Shown: positions 9,490 through 19,015, counted from the first letter of the stretch. The stretch: 33,666 bases of DNA from Cyanophora paradoxa (GCA_004431415.1 QPMI01000018.1:1-33666), one strand, 5' to 3'. Translations and numbers: made by a program. The notes: generated by a model not told the origin, from the sequence alone.

Positions 9490-11840
9490 GTCACTCCCTG
9501 GGCGATCCGGACAACGACAGCCTCCTTCGTCAGATCCCCCACATTTACATTGGTCACGGCCCCCACGGCGCGCCTGTCGACCCGTACGAAGGCCGCACGC
9601 GCTTCACTAACATCATGAACTACATCACTACGACGAAGGCAGAGGAGTCGCGCGCGTACATTTGGGACCCGCGCCTCGACGGCAAGATCAAGCTCGTGGG
9701 CACGGACGAGTACATTCGTCGGAACCCTGGGATTGCGCGCAAGCCCTTTGTCCGACCCTTCGTCGTCTGGTCGACCGACTTCAAGGATCTGCGCACCAAC
9801 GAGCCGACGGGACTGGCACGCTTCGGTCACATCCAGGGTGTTGTCTTCAAGCCATCTGGCAGTAACAGGCCTCCGCGTCGTAGTCCTACGGGGACCGAGA
9901 CGACGGGAACCTCTGACGGCGACGACTCCAGCTCGGACAGTGGTGGCTCCACCGCCGAGTCCGTAGCTCCATCGGAGACCCCGTCGGCCGGGACGCCGAG
10001 CCTAGCCTCGCGCGTGCAGTCGTCCGCGTTCGCCCCCCACGGCCTCCTTGGACCGCTCACACGGCAGCACACGCACACGATCGCATACAACGACCTCACT
10101 AATCCCAGGACGTCGACGGATCTCACGATGGGCTGCTGGCTCCTCTACTCTGGACGGGGACCGGACTACGAGCGGATCACGTCCGCGCGACACCGTGCCT
10201 TCGAGGACCCTGAATTCGCCGCCAGTTATCACTTGTACGACTGGTCGCCGCTTCAGCGGTCTCACCAACTCAACGCCCACGCAATCCTGGAGACGCTCCA
10301 CGAGATCGAGAACTTTCGGTGGGATTTCACAACCTCTCAGGGCCTGTCAGCCGACCTCGCTTTCACTCGCGCCTTGTTCACTCGGGCGGCCTTCATCCTC
10401 AATTCAATCGGCCTCGCGGCGTGGGACGTGGTCCTCCACAATGACTTCCGTAGTCATGACGCTCAACGGACACGTTTCTACGAGCGGCACGTACTCCAAC
10501 GCGACACGCGCCTCCGCCACGCTTGGCCCCAACTCGTCAAATATCTCCGGGCGTCTCTCTCGCGCCACCGCGAAGCCATCCCGTTCCGATCCCCCGGAGA
10601 GCCTGGCTACCGGCCGGCTGAACGACGGGATGGCGCAGCGGGGACCGAAGTTGACGCGATCAACGAGATTCACTATGGCTGGCCCAGCAACCGCCACCTC
10701 AACAAGCTCGCAAACGCCGACTGCAAGCCCATCCTTGGCGTCGGATACTTTTCAGCCACAATGCGCAATAACCGGCCCCCGCTGCGTCTGTCGGCAGCTC
10801 CCTGCAGGGCACGCCCATTCGCCGCGACGGACGTCCTCATGAACGTGCACAGGCGGACAACCACGCGGAAGCGACCTCGCCTCAAGCGGACGGCACCGCT
10901 CCCGCCAGCCAGCGTCATCTCCGGTTCGACACCGTGCACACCGTATGAGCAGAGCTACCTCGCCTCGCTTCGCGTCTGCGCGGCACGCATGTTGGGATTT
11001 GACGATGTCGAGGACCCCCTTGACGTTCCCCTCTTCGGCGACGGCGGCCCGTCAGTACCACACCCCATTGCGCGAATGACGGACACGAACCGCACGCTCA
11101 GAGAGCGCATCAACGACGGCCGAATCTGCGTCAACTTGCACATCGCCGCTATCGATCACCGACGACAAGTCCTTCAATACCTCCTCACCAAGGCATTGGT
11201 GGATACAGGAGCCGCTGCGGACGTACTCGACGGCAGTATCGCCGACAAACTGCCAGGCCTTCGCTACAGCAACGCTCCGCGCGTGCACCTCACCGGCTTT
11301 GGAACGGACATGACTGCCTATGCGCGCATCGCATTCATTGCAATTAAGGTTGGTCCGGTCACAATTCCGCGGAAAGTCCTCGTCGTCGCGCCTGGTCTCA
11401 TGGGCAACACTCCAATGCTACTCGGCCTCACAACGCTGGTGGCGCTCAACGCTCACATCGTGCTCGACCCAGCAAATTGGGGAATGACGATCACGTCGCC
11501 TGACTCCTCGGATGGCGAACGATTCCACGTCCCTTTTCGGCTGCGGGCCAGCACGACGGCGGCGTTCTGGTCCGATTGGCGAAGGACATCACTGTACGGC
11601 CGGGTGAATCGCTCGTTCGATGTTACATGCCACAAACGACTTCGAACACGACTCTCGGCGCACCGGAAGTCCTCCTCACTCCGCCACCACTCCTCCTCGA
11701 CGACGACGGCTTCGACGGAGCCGACGAAGTCGAATTCTTGGTGCCATACCAAATTCACCGCAACCCAGCACACGGCACGTTTTTCGTGCAGATCTGCAAC
11801 CCTCACAGGCGGCCTGTCCGCCTGCAAGCCGGAACTGTGA
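9490..11840 (+). CDS. pro: Retropepsin-type aspartic protease polyprotein segment (Pro)
   Basis: The ORF has an ATG at 9,615 and ends at 11,840 (741 codons). The same frame is coding-like back to about 9,490, so 9,615 may not be the true start. The last third carries a retropepsin-like domain: the active-site motif LVDTGAAADVL with Asp530 (counted from 9,615; codon at 11,202), hydrophobic strands, and the second-half motif near PMLLGLTTLVALNAHI (about 11,415-11,460), equivalent to the I/L-L-G element of retroviral proteases. This enzyme cleaves the retroelement polyprotein as a dimer. About 500 residues before it are unassigned, with an acidic Ser-rich linker near 9,900-10,000. The useful protein probably ends near 11,537, where a slippery site leads into the RT frame; the frame-3 tail to 11,840 is low-quality sequence. 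Confidence 0.8.
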
Positions 11841-14800
11841 TTGCGGAGACTGAATTCGGGACTTGGCCGGAGTCCGAATTCCGTCCACACGAGAATGTCG
11901 AGACCTACCCCAAGGGGTGCTACAGCTCCTGGACACCTCAACAACAACTGACATTCCCGATCTCTTCCGTAGCCGCGCAAATCTACGAGAACTTCAAGCC
12001 TGTTGTCGTACCCCGACGCTCGCAACCACGGCGCTACATCTCCCGAGCCCGACGCCTCTATCCGGAGGTCTACCACCGACGACCGCCCGAACCCAACTAC
12101 ACGGAGGGCGAGGCGGCGCATGTTGGCTCCGTCAATGCTGCTGCCGACATCCCGCTATCCCACGAGGCCAGCGAGCGTCTCATGTCGTACGTCGCACGTG
12201 TCGTCACCCCTTACACTGCTCGAACCGGTGATCACTTCAACGACAAGGAGCTCATGGAGCTGGCCAGCTTCTTCGAGCCTCACTTCGCCCGCTTCGACTC
12301 CGAGCCGATGCTGGTTGGCCCCGCAGTCGGCCCCACGGTGCCCATCGCGTCCGTCAATGCCGACGCTCGAATGGAGCCCCCGTCGAGTGACACTGCGCCT
12401 CCTACAAAGCCATCGCCCGAGACCATCAAGGCGATGGTGGACGCCCTGTTGAAACCATCGGAGTCGAACCCCGACGCCCTTCCCGAGGATCGCACTCAAC
12501 TCCAGAACCTTCTCACGCAACGCCAGCACTGCTTCGCCCAGAACATCAATCCACGCGAGCTCCTGAAGTACAAGCACAGCATCCGACTTCTGCCCGGCGT
12601 CCCCGCCAAGCACCTCCCGCTGTACACCGTTCCTCGCCGGCTCTCTCCGCCTGCGGAGAAGGCTGCGAAGGCGGAAATCGAGAAGCTGCTACGCGACGGT
12701 CTCATCGAGCCTTCGCAAGCTGGTTTCGGCAGCCCCGTGGTGCTGGCACCGAAGAAGGATGGCACGATGCGATTCTGCGTCGACTACAGGAAGCTCAATT
12801 CCCTCACGGAACGTGATGTCTTCCCGTTGCCACGCATTGAGGACCAATTGGAGCGCCTACAGGGCGCGTCCACGTTCTCGACTGGCGACGCAACGTCGGG
12901 CTTCTGGCAGTTGGAACTCGACGAGGAGTCACGTGACCTGACGACATTCATCGTCCCCTGGGGAATGTACAGGTGGAAAGTGACCCCTTTCGGTATCACG
13001 AACGGCCCAGCGGCGTTCTGCCGAGCCGTGACGTCAATTTTGGGCAACCTTTTGTCCACCTGCGTCGTGGCGTACGTCGATGACCTCACGGTCCACTCGC
13101 CGAACGTCAAACAACACCTTCTCGACTTGGAGGCCTTCTTCGCTGCGATCGACCGCGGTAACCTCAAACTCAAGCCCAGCAAATGTCGTTTCATGGTGCG
13201 GGAAGTCGAGCTGCTCGGATTCCGCGTTAGCAGCGACGGCATTCGCATGGACCCCAAGAAGGTCGAGATCATCTCCAAGATCACGGCGAACGAACTCCAG
13301 ACTGTCGAGCAACTCCGCAGTTTCCTCGGCCTCACAGGCTTCTACCGGCGCTTCGTACAGAGTTACGCGCGACGGGAACTTCCCCTGCGAGACCTCCTCA
13401 CGGACGCACTACGAGCCGACCGGCTCAACTTGGTGTGGAATGACGAGGCTCTCGCTGCGTTGGACGACCTCAAGAAGGCGATGTGCGAGGACATTGTGCT
13501 GATGCTGCCCGACTTCACGAAGCCGTTCATCATTTACACGGACTGGAGCAAACGGGCCATGGGAGCGGTGCTCATGCAGGAGGACAAGGACGGCCGCGAG
13601 CGCCCAATCGCATTCATCAGTCGTACTCTGACAAACATGGAGCGCAAGTACCAATCACCAACGGAGGGCGAATGCATTGCAGTACTCTGGGCGGTTAAGG
13701 TCTGGCACCACTACTTCGTCTGCGGCCACCCGTTCACGATCCGCACGGATCATTCGGCGTTGCAATGGTTGAAGACACAGGAGCTGGCGAACAACAAGAC
13801 GCTTGGGCGCGCGGCCATCGCCCTCAACCACTACAACTACACTATCGAGTACCGCAACGGGCGGTCGAACGTCGTTGCGGACTGCTGCTCTCGCCTTGCG
13901 GAGACGCACGCAGTGTACAAGCCTGGCGGCGCTGACGGCACTGACATCACGACTTCGATACCCGACGGCGCTCACGGGTTCGGTGTGCCCGATGCGGGAG
14001 ACTACGACGATCCACGCGAACTCTACCGCGTCGCCATCCACCGCACCTCCTCGGCCCTGCAACATACTCTGGACGGGCCGGCGTGGATCCCTACTGGGGA
14101 TAGACGCCGCGCCACCACGCGACCCGAGCACCTTGCCCCGGCGCCACCGCGCCGAGACCGCGACGACCCTCAGACTTCACGGCGACGTCCAAGGTCGTTG
14201 ACGCCCGACACTCAGCGAGTGCGTGACATCGTCGAGAACGGCGGCCTGGAAGATGTGGAGTCCCAGATCACGCTGGAACGGCTCCACGAGAACGGCGCCC
14301 TCTCTGCCCCCGACGTCGTACCCATGGAAGTTGACACGCCTGCACCGGCCGCAGCGGCAGACGAGGCGGGCGCGACGGCCCCTCCTGCACGGCGACGCCG
14401 CGGGGTGACGAACCTCGAGCATACACTCGACGGCGCGGCTTGGCTACCGGCCGAGGGTCGCCGCCGCCGACTTCAAGCTCGAGGACAGGAGAGCTCCGCT
14501 GACGGGCTTCAAGCTCGAGGACAGGAGAGCTCGGCCCGGAGGCCTCGGTCTCAGTCACCGGAAGGAGGGGGAGGGGGTACAGACGAGGAGAGCGAGCCGT
14601 CGCTACCCCGTCCATCTTTGCGAGGCTTCGATCGTCAAGCAGCTGACCGCACGCTACGCGACTCTGTGGAACGGGCACGACGCCGGGCCCTCACGGATGA
14701 CGGCCAATCTTCGCAGTCCTCGGCGTCCGACGGAACGTCGAACTCAAGACGGAGCACGGCTTGGAGTGTCCCGCGCCAATACCAGCGACGGCTTGAAAAG

Positions 14801-15055
14801 GACTACGCTGACCGCCTCGCCAGTGATCGCGACAGACGTTCGCGTGCGGCCCGAGATCTGCACGAAGCCTCGCGGGAAAGGACGGCGACGACGCTCGAAC
14901 GGCGACGCCAACTGGCAGAGATGGGCCGTACCCCGTCTGAGATCGACGCGCTCGTACCCCTGCCCTCTGTTCGGAACCGAACCCCGGAGGAGCGGCGCAG
15001 ACGGCGACAATCCCGCAAGGCGCTGAACGCCAAGGCATGCCCGTACCGCGGGTGA
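11504..15055 (+). CDS. pol: Ty3/gypsy reverse transcriptase-RNase H
   Basis: Residue numbers count from the TTG at 11,576 (1,159 codons); the frame opens at 11,504 and is probably entered by -1 frameshifting. RT domain: basic PKKDGTMRFCVDYRKLN region, Asp438 in FSTGDATSGFWQ, and the catalytic YVDD at 500-503 with the VELLGFRVSSDGI block after it. RNase H domain: acidic residues Asp656 (YTDWSKRAMGAVL), Glu699 (EGECIAV), Asp725 (IRTDHSALQWL) and Asp769 (VVADCCSRL) are all present, so both activities look intact. It copies element RNA into DNA and degrades the template. A long Arg/Pro/Ser-rich linker without recognised fold fills 13,920-15,055 and contains two repeats (HTLDGPAWIP / HTLDGAAWLP, and a 36-bp repeat). 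Integrase is not fused in this frame. Confidence 0.95.
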   Translation, partial: LLGWRTIPRPFSAAGQHDGGVLVRLAKDITVRPGESLVRCYMPQTTSNTTLGAPEVLLTPPPLLLDDDGFDGADEVEFLVPYQIHRNPAHGTFFVQICNPHRRPVRLQAGTVIAETEFGTWPESEFRPHENVETYPKGCYSSWTPQQQLTFPISSVAAQIYENFKPVVVPRRSQPRRYISRARRLYPEVYHRRPPEPNYTEGEAAHVGSVNAAADIPLSHEASERLMSYVARVVTPYTARTGDHFNDKELMELASFFEPHFARFDSEPMLVGPAVGPTVPIASVNADARMEPPSSDTAPPTKPSPETIKAMVDALLKPSESNPDALPEDRTQLQNLLTQRQHCFAQNINPRELLKYKHSIRLLPGVPAKHLPLYTVPRRLSPPAEKAAKAEIEKLLRDGLIEPSQAGFGSPVVLAPKKDGTMRFCVDYRKLNSLTERDVFPLPRIEDQLERLQGASTFSTGDATSGFWQLELDEESRDLTTFIVPWGMYRWKVTPFGITNGPAAFCRAVTSILGNLLSTCVVAYVDDLTVHSPNVKQHLLDLEAFFAAIDRGNLKLKPSKCRFMVREVELLGFRVSSDGIRMDPKKVEIISKITANELQTVEQLRSFLGLTGFYRRFVQSYARRELPLRDLLTDALRADRLNLVWNDEALAALDDLKKAMCEDIVLMLPDFTKPFIIYTDWSKRAMGAVLMQEDKDGRERPIAFISRTLTNMERKYQSPTEGECIAVLWAVKVWHHYFVCGHPFTIRTDHSALQWLKTQELANNKTLGRAAIALNHYNYTIEYRNGRSNVVADCCSRLAETHAVYKPGGADGTDITTSIPDGAHGFGVPDAGDYDDPRELYRVAIHRTSSALQHTLDGPAWIPTGDRRRATTRPEHLAPAPPRRDRDDPQTSRRRPRSLTPDTQRVRDIVENGGLEDVESQITLERLHENGALSAPDVVPMEVDTPAPAAAADEAGATAPPARRRRGVTNLEHTLDGAAWLPAEGRRRRLQARGQESSADGLQARGQESSARRPRSQSPEGGGGGTDEESEPSLPRPSLRGFDRQAADRTLRDSVERARRRALTDDGQSSQSSASDGTSNSRRSTAWSVPRQYQRRLEKDYADRLASDRDRRSRAARDLHEASRERTATTLERRRQLAEMGRTPSEIDALVPLPSVRNRTPEERRRRRQSRKALNAKACPYRG
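11531..11537 (+). promoter_or_regulatory. Candidate -1 ribosomal frameshift heptamer CCCTTTT between Pro and RT
   Basis: The sequence C CCT TTT fits the canonical X-XXY-YYZ form, and its codons CCT and TTT are exactly in the Pro frame. The -1 frame is open from 11,504 and leads directly into the conserved start of the RT linker (VRLAKDITVRPGESLVRC). No ATG occurs in the RT frame before that conserved segment, so a shift rather than internal initiation is the simplest way to make RT. I could not evaluate a downstream RNA structure. Confidence 0.6.
14471..14542 (+). repeat. 36-bp duplication in the RNase H-integrase linker
   Basis: The sequence beginning cttcaagctcgaggacag occurs at 14,471 and again at 14,507, 36 bp apart, and encodes LQARGQESS twice. 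It is the third separate linker in this element with a 36-bp unit. Confidence 0.8.
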
Positions 15056-16881
15056 AGCCTCCCAAGGGCAAGAATTCACGGCAGTCTCGATATGCCATTG
15101 CGCCCCCGTCGCATCTCGACGTTGCTGACGAGGAAGAGTACATGCACTTCCTGCAGCAAGAACGTGACCTCGGTCGTCCGCGACCTGATCCCACTTCTAG
15201 CAGCGCTATCGCCCCGCTGGACGAAGGTGAAGGCGCCCAGAATGAGCCGACACACGTTCGCTTGCCGCGTGGCACCGTTGTCATGGACACCTGGAGCGAG
15301 GGCCCCCGCCCCCTCGTTGACGTTCCTCCGCCACCGACGATCCGTGAACTTGTTTCCGATGGGACCGCGGTCATCATGGCTCAGGCTCGTGACCCTCTTT
15401 GCCAGATGGTGTTCGCACTTCTTCGCGAGAAGGAGAACCTGGCGCGCTGTCACTCCCACTACACTGCTGGTGAACGTGACCCGGAGGTGCTTGGGAGCTG
15501 CATTCTCTGCAAGTCTGCACGCGATCGCTTCGCTCGTGAAGCTACTCAGTACACGATCGATGAGCAAGATACCGTACTGCGGTTGCCCTTGCTCCCCACT
15601 ATGCGGCCTCAGATCGTTGTACCCCCAGAGTGGCGGGAGAAGATTGTTCACGCTTACCATGATGACTGGGCTCACCGTGGTGCCCCCATTGTTGCTCGGC
15701 GCATCGCCTCACGGTTTTGGTGGCCGGGCATGACGACTGCTGTCCATCGCTACGTGAAGACGTGCCGACACTGTCAGTTTGCCAAGGCTCACAAGAAGCC
15801 GAAGTCACAATTCACTGTGATCGAGTCTGAGCATCCTGGCGACTTGCGTCAAGCCGATCACTTCCCTATGGCGCCCTCTGAGAACGGTCGACTTCACCGT
15901 TTCACACTTGTGCACATTGATGTCGACGCTTTTACCAAGTACCCTGAGATTTTGATGCTGACGGAGGCTGATGGTCGTGCCTGTGAGTGGGCTGCACAAA
16001 CTGTGTACGCGAATCACGGCCCTTGCAAGCGGTATCTCACGGATAACGCCAAGGTCTTCACGCCTACTAGTCTCTGGGGCAAATTCTGGACTCGCCAGGG
16101 TACTCGGTTGATTTACGCTCCCACGTCCCACCAGTCCACGAACGGCGGTGCTGAGCGGCTTGGTGGCATTTACAAGCGCTTGGTGTATGCTCTTTGCGAT
16201 GAGAACGGGGAGGACAATTCCCATTGGCCTTTCTATCATTATCGCGTGCTCTTCGCTCTCCGGACCACGATCCACGCTGCCACTGGTTTTTCACCCGCCG
16301 CTCTGCACTTTGGACGAGAATTGATGTTGCCTGGCGATCTTCGTCTCGACCTCACCCTGCGCGAACCTCACGAAGATCCCGTTTCTCTCTACGATTACGC
16401 TTTGTCGGTCGCTCGAGCCGCCCGCGACCAAATCTCTGCCGTCCGAGAACACCGCAAACTTTACAACAAGAAGTTGCTTCGCTATGGCACTGGCCGTGAG
16501 CCGCATCGTGTTTTCAAGCCTGGTGACAAAGTGTTGTGCTGGATTATCAGCGCGAAGACCAGTAACGTCAAGCGCACTGGGCCTCGCAATGGTTGGACTG
16601 GCCCTTACACTGTCACTGAGGTTCACTCTCACGGTCTTTTGTACACTGTCCGAGGCGATGACACTTCACTGGTGTATCGCTCGCGCGAGGTTCTCATGCA
16701 CGTTGATCTCATGATCGCTTTTCACGAGCGTCCTGCCAATGTTCTCGCTCCCCGCAAAGCCGGTCGCCCTCGCAAGGCCCCCGTGCCTGTGCCGCCCGAT
16801 CATGAGGTCCCCGTGCCTCCGCCACCTGCCGTTGATCCCGATTCACTTTCCGATGATGACACGACGGATAACGAGTCTTGA
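15037..16881 (+). CDS. int: Ty3/gypsy integrase
   Basis: The 614-codon ORF starts at ATG 15,037, 19 nt inside the end of the RT ORF and in its -1 frame; the frame itself is open from 14,941. An HHCC zinc-binding domain (His208, His213, Cys243, Cys246) is followed by the rve catalytic core with the DDE triad Asp274 (RQADHFPM), Asp336 (LTDNAKVF) and Glu373 (STNGGAERLGG), spaced D-x61-D-x36-E. A GPY-type module follows (GWTGPYTVTEVHSHGLLYTV). It inserts the cDNA into the genome. The C-terminus has no chromodomain but an AT-hook-like KAGRPRKAP and a Pro- then Asp-rich tail. Codon use late in the gene is less GC-rich than upstream. Downstream there is only untranslated sequence. Confidence 0.95.
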   Translation: MPVPRVKPPKGKNSRQSRYAIAPPSHLDVADEEEYMHFLQQERDLGRPRPDPTSSSAIAPLDEGEGAQNEPTHVRLPRGTVVMDTWSEGPRPLVDVPPPPTIRELVSDGTAVIMAQARDPLCQMVFALLREKENLARCHSHYTAGERDPEVLGSCILCKSARDRFAREATQYTIDEQDTVLRLPLLPTMRPQIVVPPEWREKIVHAYHDDWAHRGAPIVARRIASRFWWPGMTTAVHRYVKTCRHCQFAKAHKKPKSQFTVIESEHPGDLRQADHFPMAPSENGRLHRFTLVHIDVDAFTKYPEILMLTEADGRACEWAAQTVYANHGPCKRYLTDNAKVFTPTSLWGKFWTRQGTRLIYAPTSHQSTNGGAERLGGIYKRLVYALCDENGEDNSHWPFYHYRVLFALRTTIHAATGFSPAALHFGRELMLPGDLRLDLTLREPHEDPVSLYDYALSVARAARDQISAVREHRKLYNKKLLRYGTGREPHRVFKPGDKVLCWIISAKTSNVKRTGPRNGWTGPYTVTEVHSHGLLYTVRGDDTSLVYRSREVLMHVDLMIAFHERPANVLAPRKAGRPRKAPVPVPPDHEVPVPPPPAVDPDSLSDDDTTDNES

Positions 16882-16911
16882 ATCACGGCCCGTACACTGG
16901 GAGTCGGATTC

Positions 16912-16965
16912 CTATTACACCCTGGGTGTATGACTATTACACCGAGTCCGCGCACCTATTACACC
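16912..16965 (+). repeat. Three CTATTACACC repeats at 22-bp spacing, with a 15-nt palindrome
   Basis: CTATTACACC occurs at 16,912, 16,934 and 16,956. The first overlaps a perfect 15-nt inverted repeat, TACACCCTGGGTGTA (16,916-16,930). It begins 30 nt after the integrase stop, so it may act in the 3' UTR (RNA 3' end, packaging or transport) or mark the LTR region. Confidence 0.75.
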
Positions 16966-18149
16966 GAGGGGTTCGCCCGGGCTGCCGCCCGACTGCACCA
17001 GGACGCGCTGATAAGGGTTAGGATCTCTCAGTTGCATGTTCACGCATCGGCCGACGGTCGGCCTTGCGTCCGGTGACTCGCTGGAGTGGTGAAAGACCAC
17101 AGCCAGCGGACGGTCTTGAGCCACGTGGCGGAGCACCGCAGGAATCGTTTCGCCTGACTAAGTAGCTTGCTTCTAGTACTGTCGACAAGCTACAGACCTC
17201 CGGCCGGATTGGCCGGGTCGGTCGGCTCGGGTGCACGGATTTGAAGTGCCGCGCTTCGGAATTGCTACGGCTGATGTGCAGAACGGTTCTAGCGAAGCTA
17301 TGGGCCTGGGCAAGCTCAAGCGGCCGTGCGCCGTGGGTCGCTCGTGGTCGGTGTGAGAAGGGTCGGAGTAATAGGAGAAGGAGTACAAAGATGTTGCAAA
17401 CTGAACTTTTTTTGCGGCTTCGAACCCTGGGATACGCCGGCGGGCCACTAGTACTGGGGATCGTCGGGGCTTCAACGCTGAATCCACTGCGTGGCTTCGA
17501 CGGGATCTTCAGGTGCGCGGCGGCCGCGCTCGCGGATGCACACCTTTCAAACTCTTGTTGACAGCAGCAAGGCGAGGATATCATCATGTCATATTCCGCA
17601 AGCTTGAAGGCGACGAGATCATCATGAAGAGTTGCGGCGCGCAGAAGGGGTGGCGCGCACCCGTTGCCGCGCGCGAGCGTCTCCCCCGGTTCGAGGTGCG
17701 TCCCCTCATCCACCTGCCACGCCTTGAATGTCGGTTCTTCTGAAAGATCTGACGCCAAAGATCTCATGGTTCGGGGAGGGCAGGCGCTGATGGGCTGCTC
17801 GGCCTTCCTCGGCCTTCCTCGAGGACGGGTTGATCGAGATTTGAAGACGGGCCCTCGGAGTGCGTGTTGATGAAGCAAGCAGATCCTCACTACGTCACAC
17901 TACGGTCTTCCACTTCTTTCACTTCTTCTGGATACGGAGGCCCCTTTTCAGACCCCTTTCCAGAGGCGATTGTTAAATGTCAATGGTGCAAAGAGCTCAG
18001 CAAGCTTCAGCTCTACGTAAGCATCTCGAGCTCAGCTCAAGGTCAGCAATGGCTGAAGCTCATGATCATGTTGGAGAAAAATCGACATCAGTGGTGCGAA
18101 ATTTCTGTAGTATAAGCTCGACCTTGAATTTGAGTATACGTACAAGAGT
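16966..18149. other. No supported gene; expected place of the 3' LTR
   Basis: No convincing coding signal is visible on either strand. A 290-codon antisense ORF (17,018-17,890) looks like a compositional artefact. A purine-rich run at about 17,352-17,391 (GGAGAAGGAG inside it) followed directly by TGTTGCA could be a polypurine tract and LTR start, but the 5' LTR needed to prove it is outside the window. A ten-base direct repeat (ggccttcctc twice) is at about 17,800-17,820. Confidence 0.3.
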
Positions 18150-18419
18150 TTAACGAAAGGGACTTCCAGGTACTGCAACCGCTGCCGTCGTTGGGAGTTC
18201 GAGTTGTACATACTCAACAAAAAACACGAGCTCTACAGCTCCGTCCTCTTCAATTGCTTTGGTGATTCGTTCGTTGACGAAATTCCGTCGACGTACGCGT
18301 CGCGCGGGCGTCCCTTGCAGCGGTTCAGCAAAACGATGTGCACCGGCATTGCCTCTTCTTGGATTGATTTCTTCAATCGGTGCGTCCTTTTGAATATCCG
18401 CGGCGGCAGGCGAGGGCAC
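18150..18419 (-). CDS. Possible exon of an unrecognised protein
   Basis: An 89-codon minus-strand ORF with ATG start reads as plausible protein (for example RRNFVNERITKAIEEDGAVELVFF). The plus-strand alternative is less convincing. There is no recognised motif and no neighbour to support it, and the C-terminal few residues may be intronic. Confidence 0.2.
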   Translation of the reverse strand: MPSPAAADIQKDAPIEEINPRRGNAGAHRFAEPLQGTPARRVRRRNFVNERITKAIEEDGAVELVFFVEYVQLELPTTAAVAVPGSPFR

Positions 18420-18719
18420 CTTGTCCTTCTTGCCCGCTGCAGGTCGCCGAGGGCCCTACGTCCAAGTCACCGAGGGGGGTGAGGGCGCGAGGCTCGTTCG
18501 GGAGGCCTTAGAGGGCGAACCTGGCCGGCCGGGTGCGTTCATCCGTATCTACTTATCAATATCAAGCTGAAAAGTCGATTAACTGCGCAGCCCCGTTCGT
18601 GCAGGACGGGAGCCTGGCGCTGTCGGCGCACTTCAGAAACGATCGTCGACGTCGGCGCAGTTATTCGAAGAGGTCATGGTCTGCAACTCGCCTTGACTTG
18701 CTGCCGTTTCCGGGAGCTC

Positions 18720-19015
18720 GCGTTCACTTCCTCGACGACACGATCATCGACGTGAAAATCGGCATGGTCGATTCCGGCATGCATGTGAGGACGAAGGACG
18801 GCGGAGGCCAACGGCTACTCGTGCCAAGCGGCCTCGAGGCTGGTGCAGGACTCCGAAAAGCTAAAGGAGGTCTTTATCGAGCTGCACGGCCCTCCACATG
18901 ACATTGTGCGACCTCGAGCTCTTCGCCGTTTTACTCGATGTCGCGATCTAGATGTCGCGATCGTTCCGGAGAGCGATCTAGATGTCGCAATCGTTCCGGA
19001 TCCGGCGTCAGCATA
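18720..19015 (+). pseudogene. Short coding-like remnant with a 30-bp tandem duplication
   Basis: Frame 2 reads FLDDTIIDVKIGMVDSGMHV and then frame 3 reads LVQDSEKLKEVFIELHGPPH, ending in a TAA near 19,015. The change of frame suggests a splice or an indel. Near the end, a 30-bp unit starting gcgatctagatgtcgc is present at 18,943 and 18,973, giving DLDVAIVPES / DLDVAIVPDP. Function unknown. Confidence 0.25.

Noticed and set aside
15037-16881. Chromodomain at the integrase C-terminus
   Set aside because: After the GPY module there is only basic, Pro-rich and acidic low-complexity sequence; no aromatic cage pattern.
17018-17890. 290-codon minus-strand ORF with RPRGRPRKA (AT-hook-like)
   Set aside because: Composition is uneven (runs of Ser, Leu, Ala, Arg), it has no domain, and it covers the likely LTR/untranslated zone; the AT-hook match is short enough to be chance.
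17352-17950. 3' LTR beginning at about 17,391
   Set aside because: Only a purine-rich run followed by TG supports it; the matching 5' LTR is outside the window and no end or target-site duplication can be tested.
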